Source of the DNA: JASJBU01 sp963790775
GTDB lineage: Bacteria > Pseudomonadota > Gammaproteobacteria > Chromatiales > Chromatiaceae
Assembly (NCBI GenBank): GCA_963790775.1
Contig: CAWBPR010000011.1
Coordinates: 434,001 to 498,000, forward strand
Reading direction: 5' to 3'
Length of the DNA stretch: 64,000 bases
Shown here: in pieces, positions 1-8,935 of the stretch
Numbering within the stretch: the stretch's first letter is position 1
How the letters are laid out: the number at the start of each line of letters is the position of its first letter
Program-made: the position numbers and the translations under genes
Notes under the pieces: model-generated
What the model was told of the DNA's origin: nothing
Seen by the model: only the letters and a program-made list of their open reading frames with translations
Database searches by the model: none

Positions 1-2
1 TC

Positions 3-2150
3 TGGTTCACGACCTACCCGGACCCCCTGCATGAAGAACGGAAAAGAACCAAGACCCGCATCAGGCTGGCGGACCAACTGGCGCCACTCACGGAGGCGCG
101 GGTGTGGCGCTTCGGGCTGGCGTACTACTTTGTCTTCGGCGGGTTTGTCGCCCTGGCCCTTTGGCTGCCGAAGTACTATGTAGGCGAGTATGGGCTCACC
201 CTGACAGATGCAGCCCTGATTACCATGTTCTTTACCCTGCCTTCAGGGTTGATCCGCGCTCTGGGTGGCTGGATGTCGGATAAGTGGGGTGGAAGCACGG
301 TGACCTGGTGGGTCTTCTGGGTAAGTATTGTCTGTCTGTTCATCGTCTCCTATCCACCCACCACGCTGACGATTCACGGCATCGAAGGGGATGTCTCGGT
401 GAGCATCGGTATCGGCATCGTGCTGTTCACCGTACTGATCTTCATCGTCGGTATCGCTCAGGGCATAGGCAAGGCCAGCGTCTACCGCAGTCTGGCTGAT
501 TACTATCCCACCAACATGGGCTCGGTGGGCGGCATGGTGGGTGTGATCGGCGGTCTGGGCGGCTTTACCATGCCCATCATGTTCGGTATCGCCGCGGACG
601 CGATCGGGGTGCGCAGCAGTTGCTTTATGTTGATGTATATCATCCTCGCGGGAGTCATGATCTGGACCTGGGCGGCCGCCAAGGGTGAACGCGAGGCCAT
701 CATGCAGGCACATGAAGGGCTGCGCGACGAGCTGGTGCGTGACGGCCTGGTGGATGTCCACCCGGGCCGGAGGGTCTGGCTTACCGACTGGCGTCCGGAG
801 GATGAGGCGTTCTGGAACTCTACCGGACGCGCCATTGCCAAGCGTAATTTGTGGATCTCCATGCCGGCGTTGTTGCTCTCCTTCGCGGTTTGGGTGGTCT
901 GGAGTATGGTGGTGGTGGAGCTGCCGAAGGTTGGCTTCGAGTTCACTACCAGTGAGTTGTTCTGGCTGGCCGCACTGCCTGGGTTGTCAGGCGCGATTCT
1001 GCGACTGCTGTATGCCTTTGTGGTACCGATCTTTGGCGGACGCAACTGGGCGGTATTCAGCACCGCCTCGCTGCTGCTGCCGACCCTGTGGATGAGTCTT
1101 GCGGTGCAGAATCCCAACACCCAATATGCGGTGTTTGTGGTGATCGCACTGCTGTGTGGTTTTGGCGGCGGTAACTTCTCCTCGAGCATGGCCAATATCA
1201 GTTACTACTTCCCGAAGAAGATGCAGGGAACAGCCCTGGGCCTGAATGCCGGGGTGGGTAATCTGGGTGTGGCTCTGGTGCAGGCGGTGACCCCGGTTGT
1301 CATCTACGGCGGGGCGCTCTACATGTATGGCGGCCGGCCGCAGACTCTGGTGGAGAATGGTGTGGAGTCACTGGTCTGGCTACAGAATGCCAGTTATATC
1401 TGGGTGCCTTTTATCCTGATATCCACCTTTGCCGTGTGGTTCGGGATGAATAATATCCGTCACATCCAGGCCTCTTTTGCGGAGGAGGTGACGGTATTTC
1501 ACCGCAAGCATGCCTGGCTGGGAAGCTGGCTGTATGCCGGCACCTTCGGCTCCTTTATTGGCTTTGCGGTGGGATTTCCGATGCTGCTGGCCACCCAATT
1601 TCCTCACTCGGGTATGGTGAGGTATGCCTTTGTCGGTCCCTTGCTGGGGGCCCTGATCCGGCCGCTTGGAGGTTGGCTGGCTGACCGGATGGGCGGCGCC
1701 AGTCTCACTTTCTGGAATTTTGCGGTGATGGCTGCCGCCATGTTCGGAATATTGCCGTTCCTGCCCGGCGATGCCTATGCTGGAAACCTGACCGGATTCT
1801 ATACCCTGTTTCTGTTGCTGTTCCTGACCGCAGGTATTGGTAACGGCTCCGTATTCCGCATGATCCCGATTATTTTTCATACTATCCATAAACGCTGGTC
1901 CGAGGGTATGGATGAAGCCGGTAAGGCACAGGCAAAACATCAGGCGGAAACCGAAACGGCAGTGGCGCTGGGCTTCAGCGCCTCGATTGCCGCTTTCGGT
2001 GGCTTTTTCATTCCCATTGCACTGGCAATTTCCGTAGATGTTTTCGGTAAACCAAATATCGCCATGATGGTGTTTGGTGTGTTCCAGCTGAGTTGTCTCT
2101 TAGCTACCTGGGCTTGGTACTATCGCAAGGGCGCGGAGGTGCCATGTTAA
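3..2150 (+). CDS. narK: Fused NarK1-NarK2 nitrate/nitrite transporter (5' end outside window)
   Basis: Major facilitator superfamily transporter for nitrate and nitrite in the inner membrane. The reading frame is open back to base 3 with no stop, and the first residues (WFTTYPDP) align with the middle of the separate NarK1 at 15083, so the true start lies upstream of the window. The visible part is the C-terminal half of a NarK1-type domain, a linker around bases 730-830, and a complete NarK2-type domain starting near 'DEAFWNSTGRAIAKRNLWIS'. The nitrate signature glycine-rich segments (GFGGGNFSSSMANISYYFPK) are present in the second domain. Fused NarK proteins are known in Paracoccus. Typically NarK1 types are proton symporters and NarK2 types nitrate/nitrite antiporters. 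It precedes the periplasmic NarG-like operon, which suggests linked nitrate/nitrite traffic. A GTG at 102 is an internal codon, not a start. Confidence 0.93.
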   Translation, partial: WFTTYPDPLHEERKRTKTRIRLADQLAPLTEARVWRFGLAYYFVFGGFVALALWLPKYYVGEYGLTLTDAALITMFFTLPSGLIRALGGWMSDKWGGSTVTWWVFWVSIVCLFIVSYPPTTLTIHGIEGDVSVSIGIGIVLFTVLIFIVGIAQGIGKASVYRSLADYYPTNMGSVGGMVGVIGGLGGFTMPIMFGIAADAIGVRSSCFMLMYIILAGVMIWTWAAAKGEREAIMQAHEGLRDELVRDGLVDVHPGRRVWLTDWRPEDEAFWNSTGRAIAKRNLWISMPALLLSFAVWVVWSMVVVELPKVGFEFTTSELFWLAALPGLSGAILRLLYAFVVPIFGGRNWAVFSTASLLLPTLWMSLAVQNPNTQYAVFVVIALLCGFGGGNFSSSMANISYYFPKKMQGTALGLNAGVGNLGVALVQAVTPVVIYGGALYMYGGRPQTLVENGVESLVWLQNASYIWVPFILISTFAVWFGMNNIRHIQASFAEEVTVFHRKHAWLGSWLYAGTFGSFIGFAVGFPMLLATQFPHSGMVRYAFVGPLLGALIRPLGGWLADRMGGASLTFWNFAVMAAAMFGILPFLPGDAYAGNLTGFYTLFLLLFLTAGIGNGSVFRMIPIIFHTIHKRWSEGMDEAGKAQAKHQAETETAVALGFSASIAAFGGFFIPIALAISVDVFGKPNIAMMVFGVFQLSCLLATWAWYYRKGAEVPC

Positions 2151-2773
2151 ACTGCATGTGATTATTATCAGCCGTCAATAACTGACGCAGGGTAAGAAGT
2201 ACAGGATGGTGAAGATTGCTTCTATACCTGCTTCGTGCCCTGCGTCGTGCATCTGAAATCAAACAAATATTGTTCCCGCCAGTCATGGCGAACCGTCCTG
2301 TTGTATCCTTACTGGTAAACATTCTGCTGTGGTTCGCCGGGCTGAAAATATTCGAGTCTGATATTCTGGGATAAGGTCCATACCACCAAGGATGGCACCC
2401 CATTGATAAACAAGTTGCTGCATCCGACAGAGATCGGCAACCGGTGCAACAGCTTCTGCCGTTTCAAAACAATGATGATCTGGTTATCGCTAAGACATGA
2501 TCTTTTCATGAGAATCTTCTCTGATTCAGAGTAAGGGAAAATTCTTCTATTGAGCACCGCTATTTTTCGCGGGGTGCCCCCGATTCTTATCAACACAAGG
2601 AGATGAGATGGGGTTCTGAATTTGCCTAAGGTGTCGACTCAGCAGCATTCCTCCAACAATTCCACAAACATTTGCCATTCAGTGCGGATTCGCCAGTCTC
2701 TTTGTCCCTCATAGACATGTCTCCTTTTCGCTTCCGCAGAAAGGTGATCAGCAAAATAATTAGATCAAAAATA
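2151..2773. other. Long intergenic region after the fused narK
   Basis: No convincing gene is visible. Two overlapping minus-strand frames here have no ribosome binding site and no family resemblance. A hairpin with arms near 2552-2560 and 2569-2577 (GCACCGC paired with GCGGGGTGC, small bulge) may be a weak terminator or remnant. A 29-codon hydrophobic frame starts at 2285 without a clear ribosome binding site. Confidence 0.5.
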
Positions 2774-2805
2774 GAAATCTCAGTTCACTTGTGAAATGAG
2801 ATTTC
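2774..2805. promoter_or_regulatory. 32-bp near-perfect palindrome, candidate enhancer for a sigma-54 activator
   Basis: Outer arms GAAATCTCA (2774-2782) and TGAGATTTC (2797-2805) are exact inverted repeats. Inner arms TTCAC and GTGAA flank a two-base centre, and only one pair (2783/2796) is mismatched. It lies about 170 bp upstream of the predicted transcription start of the NarG-like operon, a usual place for an activator site of a sigma-54 promoter. Its right half recurs upstream of moaA (10168-10182). The role is inferred. Confidence 0.6.
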
Positions 2806-2931
2806 GATCAATCCAACTCCATGTATTGATTTGCATTTATTACTTCATGAGGGCCGTTTAACAGTGGCTGAAGATTTCACTGCGGTTAATAAAGAGATAT
2901 TTAACCAACTGAAAAATAAGATGAAAAAAGT

Positions 2932-2948
2932 TTGGCATCACGATTGCA
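2932..2948 (+). promoter_or_regulatory. Sigma-54 (-24/-12) promoter of the periplasmic NarG-like operon
   Basis: The sequence TTGGCATCACGATTGCA matches the sigma-54 consensus TGGCAC-N5-TTGCA except for one base, with the invariant GG and GC exactly 10 bases apart. Transcription would start near 2959, leaving a leader of about 37 bases before the ATG at 2996. This also argues against an upstream start at 2831. A sigma-54 activator gene is encoded nearby at 10603. Confidence 0.7.
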
Positions 2949-2995
2949 GAGGATTATCCGAGAGGACTCATGAAACTATAACGAGGAACATCATC

Positions 2996-5905
2996 ATGAA
3001 TGAAATCTCCAGACGTAATTTTTTAAAAACCGCAGCGGCTACAGGTGGAGTTCTTGCAGCCAAAGATTTACTGGCGCTGGATCTTTTATTACCAGTCTTA
3101 GATCCGTTGGGGGATTATCCGTACCGGGGGTGGGAAGAGTTATACCGTGAACAATGGACCTTCGACTACTTCGGCCGCATCGCCCATTCGGTAAATTGTA
3201 CGGGTTCCTGTACCTGGAAGACCTATGTCAAGAACGGTATCGCCTTCAAGGAGGAACAGTTTGCCGATTATCCTGAAATCAACGATGTACTACCTGTCTA
3301 CAATCCCAGAGGTTGCCAGAAGGGCGCCAATCACAAGGAGTACGTCTACGGACCACAGCGCACGAAATACCCCTTGATCCGAAAACCAGGCACCGCTCGT
3401 GGTGAAGGAAAATGGGAAAGGGCGACCTGGGATGAGGCTCTCAAACTCATTGCAGAGAAGATTGTGGATGTCATTGACACGCCGCATAAGGACAGGCATG
3501 GCCGAACCCATCGCTACAGTCCGGACGAGGTGAATTTCTATACTGCAATACCTGCCAAGCACCACATTACCGTGGCCGGTGGATTCCGCCTGGCGAACCT
3601 GCTGGGCAGTGTGGCTTGCAGCTTCTATGACTGGTATTGCGATCTGCCTCCGGGACAACCCCAGACCTGGGCGGTGCAGACCGACGCCTGTGAGTCGGCG
3701 GACTGGGTCAATTCAAAGCTGATCATGCTGATGGGAGCGAACCTGCTCGAGACCCGAATCCCCGATGCCCATTACTACACCGAAGGGCGCTGGCGAGGCA
3801 CCAAGAGCATCGCGGTCTTTCCGGACTACAATCCGACAGCAATCCACGCAGACACTTATGTGCCCATCGCACCGGGCACCGACGGCGCCCTCTGCCTGGG
3901 GATGGCGAAATACGCCATCGACAAAGATCTGCATGATATCCCCTACATCAAGCAATTCACGGATATGCCCTTCCTGATCCACCGGGATACCGGAAAATTC
4001 CTGCGCAAGGACGACCGCCAGAACCAGGATGGCAGCCCCAGGAATCCTGACTCATTCAACACCTACTATGTCTGGGATTACAACACGGAAGCGGCAGTCG
4101 AGGTGCCGGGAACCCTGGGCAGTCCCGATCAGACGCTGGACCTGGGTTCGATCGACCCGGCCCTGGAGGGAGACTTCACTGTCACTGTGATCCGTGACCG
4201 CAAGAACGGCCATAAGTGCTGGGGCCATGGCGAACATCATCATCGCGAGGTCGAAGTCACCACCGTCTATGCAAGGCTGCGTGAAAAACTAGAGCCTTTT
4301 ACGATTGAAGCGGTCGCCAAGATCACCACGCTCAACAAGGACTTGATCAGGGATATCGCGCATGATTTCGCCACCATCAAACCGGCCAGGATCATCGAAG
4401 GCGCTGGCACCAACCACTATTTCCACAACGACCTCACCAATCGCGCCCAGATCCTGCTGCTGGCTCTGACCGGCAACGTCGGCAAGCCGGGCACGGGATT
4501 CGACCACTATGTCGGACAGGAAAAGATCTGGCCCGAGGAGGCCTGGTTCCACCTGGCCTTCCCGCATGGCCGTCCAACCCAGCGCTTCCAGAACACCACG
4601 CTGTGGACCTTTGTTCATAGTGATTCCGAGTCCGATGTCGACAATCTCTATCCACGACCGATCAGCGAATATATCAAAGAGAGTGTCGACAAAGGCTGGA
4701 TGCCGCTTTGGCCGGAGGACACCCTCGAAACCGGCAGGACGCCCAAGGTGCTGTTCATCTGGGGAGCCAACTATGTCAACCAGTCCAAGGGTTTTAATGA
4801 TCTGGTGAACAACCTGCTGCCGAAGGTCGATCTGATCATTGATCTCAACCTGCGCATGGATACCTCCGCCACCTACGCCGATGTCATTCTTCCGGCGGCC
4901 AGCATGATGGAAAAGTGGGACCTCAACACCACGGACCTGCATACCTATGTCATCCCGTTCACCCCGGTGATCGACCCGATGTACGAGAGCAGAACCGACT
5001 GGCAGATCTGGCGCTCCCTGGCCGAGGCGCTTGCCGACACCGGTTTCAGCTTCAAGGACAGAACACCGGACGGAAGCGTGATCAAAAGGGATTTCTTTAA
5101 TCTGTTGCACGATTTCGACACCATGAATGTAGTAACCGATGGAATTCCGGGCGATGTGAGTGACGACAGGGCGGCCTGCCAGTTCATCCTGGACAATGCA
5201 GTCGAAACCGTGGGGATGACTCTCGATGGTCCCCACCGGTTCACCGATGACGAAGCGTTAAACAGCGCTCCAGATAACTCGATCATCAAACATCCGATCC
5301 GCTTTCCCGCCACCAGTGAGGACTGGACTACCAGCCTGCAGGAGGGCGTGGCCTATCACACCCACGGCAGGATGTATGACGAACTGATACCGCTCAAGAC
5401 CATGACCGGGCGTCAGCAGTTCTACATCGATCATGACTGGTATCTGAATGAATTTGGCGAGGAACTGCCGACCTACAAAGGATTAGTGGACAGTGATCCC
5501 TATCCACTGCGCTGGAGCACTCCGCATGGCCGTTGGTCGATCCACTCCACCTGGCGTGACGCCAAGTTCCAGTTACGTCTGCAGCGGGGGCGTACCGTCG
5601 TCTACTTGAGCCCCGAGGAAGCCGAGCGCCGGGGTATGGAAGACAACGAATTGGTCGAGGTGTTCAATGATCACGGCGCCGTTCAGGTGCATCTGAATAT
5701 CGCACCACGCATGCCGGAGGGAATGGCCCTGATGTACCACGGCTGGGAACGTTACCAGAACAATACGGGATGGCAGGCTCCGACCACGATCCGCATCAAC
5801 CCGACCCAGCTTGTCGGCAAGTATGGACAGCTCACATTCCGGTTGAACTACTGGGGGCCTACGGGAAACCAGAAAGATACCCGGGTGGACGTTCGAAAAA
5901 TCTAG
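2996..5905 (+). CDS. Periplasmic NarG-like molybdoenzyme catalytic (alpha) subunit, Tat-exported
   Basis: A 969-residue member of the type II DMSO reductase family. The ATG at 2996 is chosen because GAGGA lies 8 bases upstream and the protein then begins with a twin-arginine signal (SRRNFLKTAAATGGVLAA). The FS0 cluster ligands are H64, C68, C72 and C107. The molybdenum ligand is the Asp of CDLPPG (D216), inside a segment (SFYDWYCDLPPGQPQTW) very close to NarG and nitrite oxidoreductase. It is about 280 residues shorter than the cytoplasmic NarG at 18284, near the size of archaeal periplasmic NarG and of EbdA-type enzymes. The next genes give an Fe-S subunit, a soluble heme subunit and a chaperone, and no NarI, so electrons should pass to or from periplasmic cytochromes. 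The substrate is not fixed by sequence: nitrate, nitrite, chlorate or another oxyanion are possible. The neighbouring narK and moaA favour nitrogen oxides. Confidence 0.85.
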   Translation: MNEISRRNFLKTAAATGGVLAAKDLLALDLLLPVLDPLGDYPYRGWEELYREQWTFDYFGRIAHSVNCTGSCTWKTYVKNGIAFKEEQFADYPEINDVLPVYNPRGCQKGANHKEYVYGPQRTKYPLIRKPGTARGEGKWERATWDEALKLIAEKIVDVIDTPHKDRHGRTHRYSPDEVNFYTAIPAKHHITVAGGFRLANLLGSVACSFYDWYCDLPPGQPQTWAVQTDACESADWVNSKLIMLMGANLLETRIPDAHYYTEGRWRGTKSIAVFPDYNPTAIHADTYVPIAPGTDGALCLGMAKYAIDKDLHDIPYIKQFTDMPFLIHRDTGKFLRKDDRQNQDGSPRNPDSFNTYYVWDYNTEAAVEVPGTLGSPDQTLDLGSIDPALEGDFTVTVIRDRKNGHKCWGHGEHHHREVEVTTVYARLREKLEPFTIEAVAKITTLNKDLIRDIAHDFATIKPARIIEGAGTNHYFHNDLTNRAQILLLALTGNVGKPGTGFDHYVGQEKIWPEEAWFHLAFPHGRPTQRFQNTTLWTFVHSDSESDVDNLYPRPISEYIKESVDKGWMPLWPEDTLETGRTPKVLFIWGANYVNQSKGFNDLVNNLLPKVDLIIDLNLRMDTSATYADVILPAASMMEKWDLNTTDLHTYVIPFTPVIDPMYESRTDWQIWRSLAEALADTGFSFKDRTPDGSVIKRDFFNLLHDFDTMNVVTDGIPGDVSDDRAACQFILDNAVETVGMTLDGPHRFTDDEALNSAPDNSIIKHPIRFPATSEDWTTSLQEGVAYHTHGRMYDELIPLKTMTGRQQFYIDHDWYLNEFGEELPTYKGLVDSDPYPLRWSTPHGRWSIHSTWRDAKFQLRLQRGRTVVYLSPEEAERRGMEDNELVEVFNDHGAVQVHLNIAPRMPEGMALMYHGWERYQNNTGWQAPTTIRINPTQLVGKYGQLTFRLNYWGPTGNQKDTRVDVRKI

Positions 5906-5964
5906 CCTGATGCCTGGATAACGAACAGCGGTTCAACCCATGTGAAGATATTAGGAGCGATGAA

Positions 5965-7146
5965 ATGGCTAAGATTGAAAAACAGGTTCGAATGGTTTTC
6001 GACCTCAACAAGTGTATTGGATGCCACACCTGCACCATGGCGTGCAAGACCCAGTGGACAGACGGCAGAATCGATATTCCTTTGGATAATCTGCCCGATA
6101 GTCCTGAAGGGTTGTTGTATCAATACTGGAACAACGTGGAGTCTATGCCGGGTAGGGGCTACCCCAGAGGCATCTTCACCAGGAAACTGGCCGGGGGGTT
6201 CGTGGAACCCACCAACCCCGACAATTGGGAAGTCGATCTGACAGGAAAGCTCCCCAGTATCCATGAGGACTATGGCGACCCCTGGGAGTACAACTATGAC
6301 GAGGTGCTGAAGACCGAGGGTGGAGACGCGACCACCAGTCAACTGGTGCCTTTCCCCTCACCCGATGGTCCCGATGCCTATTCCAGCAACTGGGATGAAG
6401 ATGTGGGAGCGGGCAAGCATCCCAATACCCATTACTTCTACCTGCCCCGGCTCTGCAACCATTGTGCGAAACCCGCCTGCCTGGCCGCCTGCCCGAAGAA
6501 TGCGATCTACAAGCGCGAAGAGGACGGTGTGGTGCTGATCGACCAAAGCCGTTGCGAGGGTTACCGGCGTTGTGTCCAGGCCTGCCCGTACAAGAAGATC
6601 TACTACAATGCGGCCAAGAAACGCTCACAGAAGTGTATCTTCTGTTATCCGCGACTCGAGAAGGATGCCGGCCCCAGCGGGCTTCAACCACCGCGGGAAA
6701 ACTTCTGCTTCAACCAGTGTGTCGGCCGGATCCGCTACGCGGGTTACTATGACCCTAATCTTGCCGCCGATCATCCGGAAAACATCGAGCGCAACAATGT
6801 CAATCGGCTGGTCGATTTCTGGGGAGTCGGCCTGCGCCTGCATCCCGAATACGGCACCGCACCGAATCTCTTTTACATTCCACCGCTGAGTCCGCCAAAG
6901 TTAAATAAGAAGGGCCGCTTGAGACCAAACTCCAAGCGTATTCCGATCAAACTGCTGGCGTCCATGTTTGGCGATGATGCGAGTCAAACGTTTGATCAGC
7001 GCGTCGCGAGGATCGATGAAGTCTTCGATATTCTGGAAACTGAGCGGGCCAGGGGTGTGGATTCAGATGGTCAACCAAAGTCTGAATTGGTACGGATCCT
7101 GATGGCTCATGACGAAACTGACCGCTTGCAACTTTACCTGGGATAG
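5965..7146 (+). CDS. NarH-like four-cluster Fe-S (beta) subunit of the periplasmic enzyme
   Basis: 393 residues with four ferredoxin-type cysteine groups: CIGCHTCTMAC near residue 17, CNHCAKPACLAACP near 163, CEGYRRCVQACP near 194, and CIFC with a later FCFNQC. In the third group Tyr stands where the NarH of this window has Trp (CRGWRMC); this position marks the cluster with only three cysteine ligands. The protein lacks its own signal and should be exported as a passenger with the Tat-bearing alpha subunit. It is shorter than NarH (510) but longer than the roughly 330-350 residues of most periplasmic type II partners. An AGGAG sits upstream of the ATG, 59 bases after the alpha gene. Confidence 0.9.
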   Translation: MAKIEKQVRMVFDLNKCIGCHTCTMACKTQWTDGRIDIPLDNLPDSPEGLLYQYWNNVESMPGRGYPRGIFTRKLAGGFVEPTNPDNWEVDLTGKLPSIHEDYGDPWEYNYDEVLKTEGGDATTSQLVPFPSPDGPDAYSSNWDEDVGAGKHPNTHYFYLPRLCNHCAKPACLAACPKNAIYKREEDGVVLIDQSRCEGYRRCVQACPYKKIYYNAAKKRSQKCIFCYPRLEKDAGPSGLQPPRENFCFNQCVGRIRYAGYYDPNLAADHPENIERNNVNRLVDFWGVGLRLHPEYGTAPNLFYIPPLSPPKLNKKGRLRPNSKRIPIKLLASMFGDDASQTFDQRVARIDEVFDILETERARGVDSDGQPKSELVRILMAHDETDRLQLYLG

Positions 7147-7155
7147 GAGTGAACA

Positions 7156-8079
7156 ATGAAAAAAATCTATACAAAAATGGCAAGGGCGCTGACGCTGGGT
7201 CTGGCATTGCCGGCCCTGCTCATGCCGGCCATCAGCCATGCTTTTCCAACCGACACCAATACCTATCTGATCGAGGCGGTGCGCGTCAGCAGTTTTGCTT
7301 TTGATGATCCGAACGGGCCGGCAAATAACCCGAACCACCAGGCGTGGAAAAGCGCCTCGGTGACCGTTGTACCCCTCGAGTACAAGGTATTCGCCAGCGC
7401 CAATGCAGTGGCGCCGTTTGATGACTGGAGCCAGGTCCGGCCGGGAATCGTCAGGAACCTGCGGGTGAAGGCGATTCACGACGGTGGAGAGATACTTTTC
7501 AGAGTGAACTGGAAGGATAAGACCTTCGATGAGAACGCACACGAAGTGCCGCGCTTCTTTGACGCCCTTGCGGTGATGATCCCCTATCCGGAATCCGACT
7601 ATCCCGGTTGTATCCCCGGTCCGGACAATGAGCCGATGATCCATATGGGGATGCGCTGCGATGGACTTGATGAGAAAGGTCTGCCCTCGACTGATCCCAA
7701 TGCCGGGGTGATTCGCTGTTGCCCGGTCAGTATCCACTTCTGGCGGCCGGACAAGGTCGAGATCGAAAACATCGTCACCAATGGCGCGGGGACTACGCTG
7801 GAAACCGCTGAAACCGACGAGCCGGGGGTGTTCCATGCCTGGCAACAATGGCAGGACAACCATTGGACGGTAATCATGGGGCGGATTATGGATGGTCCTC
7901 CTCCACCCGCTCTTCCTGCCGACACTGCCCTTACCCATGTTGGCCCCGGTGGCAACCTGGTCGACCTGGCGCCAGGCGGAACCTACCCCATGGTTTGGGC
8001 AAACTGGGACGGCTCCAGGGACGAACGCAACGGCAGTAAGTTTATCGGTTTGTGGGGTGCTCTCTCCATCGCACCGTAA
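7156..8079 (+). CDS. Periplasmic heme-b gamma subunit, ethylbenzene dehydrogenase/NxrC type
   Basis: 307 residues beginning with a Sec signal peptide (ALTLGLALPALLMPAISHAF, cleavage after about residue 31). The rest resembles the ethylbenzene dehydrogenase-related heme-binding family that supplies the gamma subunit of EbdABC, SerABC, ClrABC and periplasmic nitrite oxidoreductase-type enzymes. That family carries one b-type heme and passes electrons to soluble c-type cytochromes. No membrane anchor is visible after the signal, so the complex should be soluble. It begins 9 bases after the beta gene. Heme ligands cannot be assigned from sequence alone. Confidence 0.8.
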   Translation: MKKIYTKMARALTLGLALPALLMPAISHAFPTDTNTYLIEAVRVSSFAFDDPNGPANNPNHQAWKSASVTVVPLEYKVFASANAVAPFDDWSQVRPGIVRNLRVKAIHDGGEILFRVNWKDKTFDENAHEVPRFFDALAVMIPYPESDYPGCIPGPDNEPMIHMGMRCDGLDEKGLPSTDPNAGVIRCCPVSIHFWRPDKVEIENIVTNGAGTTLETAETDEPGVFHAWQQWQDNHWTVIMGRIMDGPPPPALPADTALTHVGPGGNLVDLAPGGTYPMVWANWDGSRDERNGSKFIGLWGALSIAP

Positions 8080-8151
8080 CAGCCTGGGCCTCCGGCAGTA
8101 ACGGGCCGGAGGCCGATACTTAGAGTCAATCCAAACTGACGAGGAAATAAT

Positions 8152-8907
8152 ATGGACGACCAGGCGACAGCTTCAAAGTACACCGCGAACCCAATGATAA
8201 GGAGTAGGCTCTACCACTTGCTGTCCTTACCATTTCAGTATCCCACGCCAGAATACTTCACGTATTATCAGGACGGGGGTTATCTGACTAAACTCTGGAA
8301 TAATCTTACTCTGCTGCCGCATCTCGAGGAGCTGCTGAATGAGGAGGAGGGCGCCAGGGATAGCGTGCAGCAAGCTCTGCAAACGACGAACCTCAAGGAT
8401 TTCCAAATGGGGTATGTAGAGTCCTTCGATGTCGGTGCCCCGGAACCCCCTTGCCCACCCTATGAGGGTATATATCTGAAGGCAGTGGAGAGAAGTGGAC
8501 ATCTGATCCGCTTGACGGATCTTTACCAGCACTTCGGACTCAACATGGACCCTGCGGAGGGCAAACGGGAACTTGCCGATCATCTGCGGGCGGAGTTGGA
8601 GTTTACCCACTTTCTGGCGTTCAAGGAGGCACAGGCCTGGGATGAACAGAAGGATGAGTTGTTACAGGGTTACCAGTTGGCCCAGCGAGACTTTCTAGAG
8701 CGCCATCTGGTCGGCTGGCTGCCTGTCTTTCAGGAGCGTCTGGAGGAGAGTTGTCCGCTGCAATTCTATGTTTGGCTGGGCGGCTTGCTGACACGGATAA
8801 CGCGTCTGGAGCTGGAATATCTGAACGGCGCCCTCGTCAGCCTCGAATTGCCCTTGTCAGATGCCGCAACCTCGCCGGCAGTGATGGCGGGCAGTATGGA
8901 TTCCTGA
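8152..8907 (+). CDS. Dedicated assembly chaperone (TorD/DmsD/NarJ family)
   Basis: 251 residues, all-helical in appearance, with the family hallmark region around 'YVESFDVGAPEPPCPPYEGIY' and a later 'HLRAELEFTHFLAF'. Such chaperones load the molybdenum cofactor and hold back Tat export until the alpha subunit is folded. As last gene of the four-gene unit (alpha, beta, gamma, chaperone) its job is probably specific to the periplasmic enzyme. A separate NarJ (23590) serves the cytoplasmic enzyme. A GAGGAA ribosome binding site precedes the ATG. Confidence 0.85.
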   Translation: MDDQATASKYTANPMIRSRLYHLLSLPFQYPTPEYFTYYQDGGYLTKLWNNLTLLPHLEELLNEEEGARDSVQQALQTTNLKDFQMGYVESFDVGAPEPPCPPYEGIYLKAVERSGHLIRLTDLYQHFGLNMDPAEGKRELADHLRAELEFTHFLAFKEAQAWDEQKDELLQGYQLAQRDFLERHLVGWLPVFQERLEESCPLQFYVWLGGLLTRITRLELEYLNGALVSLELPLSDAATSPAVMAGSMDS

Positions 8908-8935
8908 CTCGAATCATTGGCAAAATATAAACAAA

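Noticed and set aside
2285..2374. 29-residue hydrophobic peptide in the intergenic region
   Set aside because: No ribosome binding site and no recognisable homology; at best a membrane protein remnant.
2831..2995. Longer N-terminus for the NarG-like alpha subunit
   Set aside because: It would include the sigma-54 promoter in the coding region and bury the Tat signal 55 residues inside the protein.
4289..5236. 315-codon minus-strand frame inside the NarG-like alpha gene
   Set aside because: Antisense shadow of a strongly supported enzyme gene.
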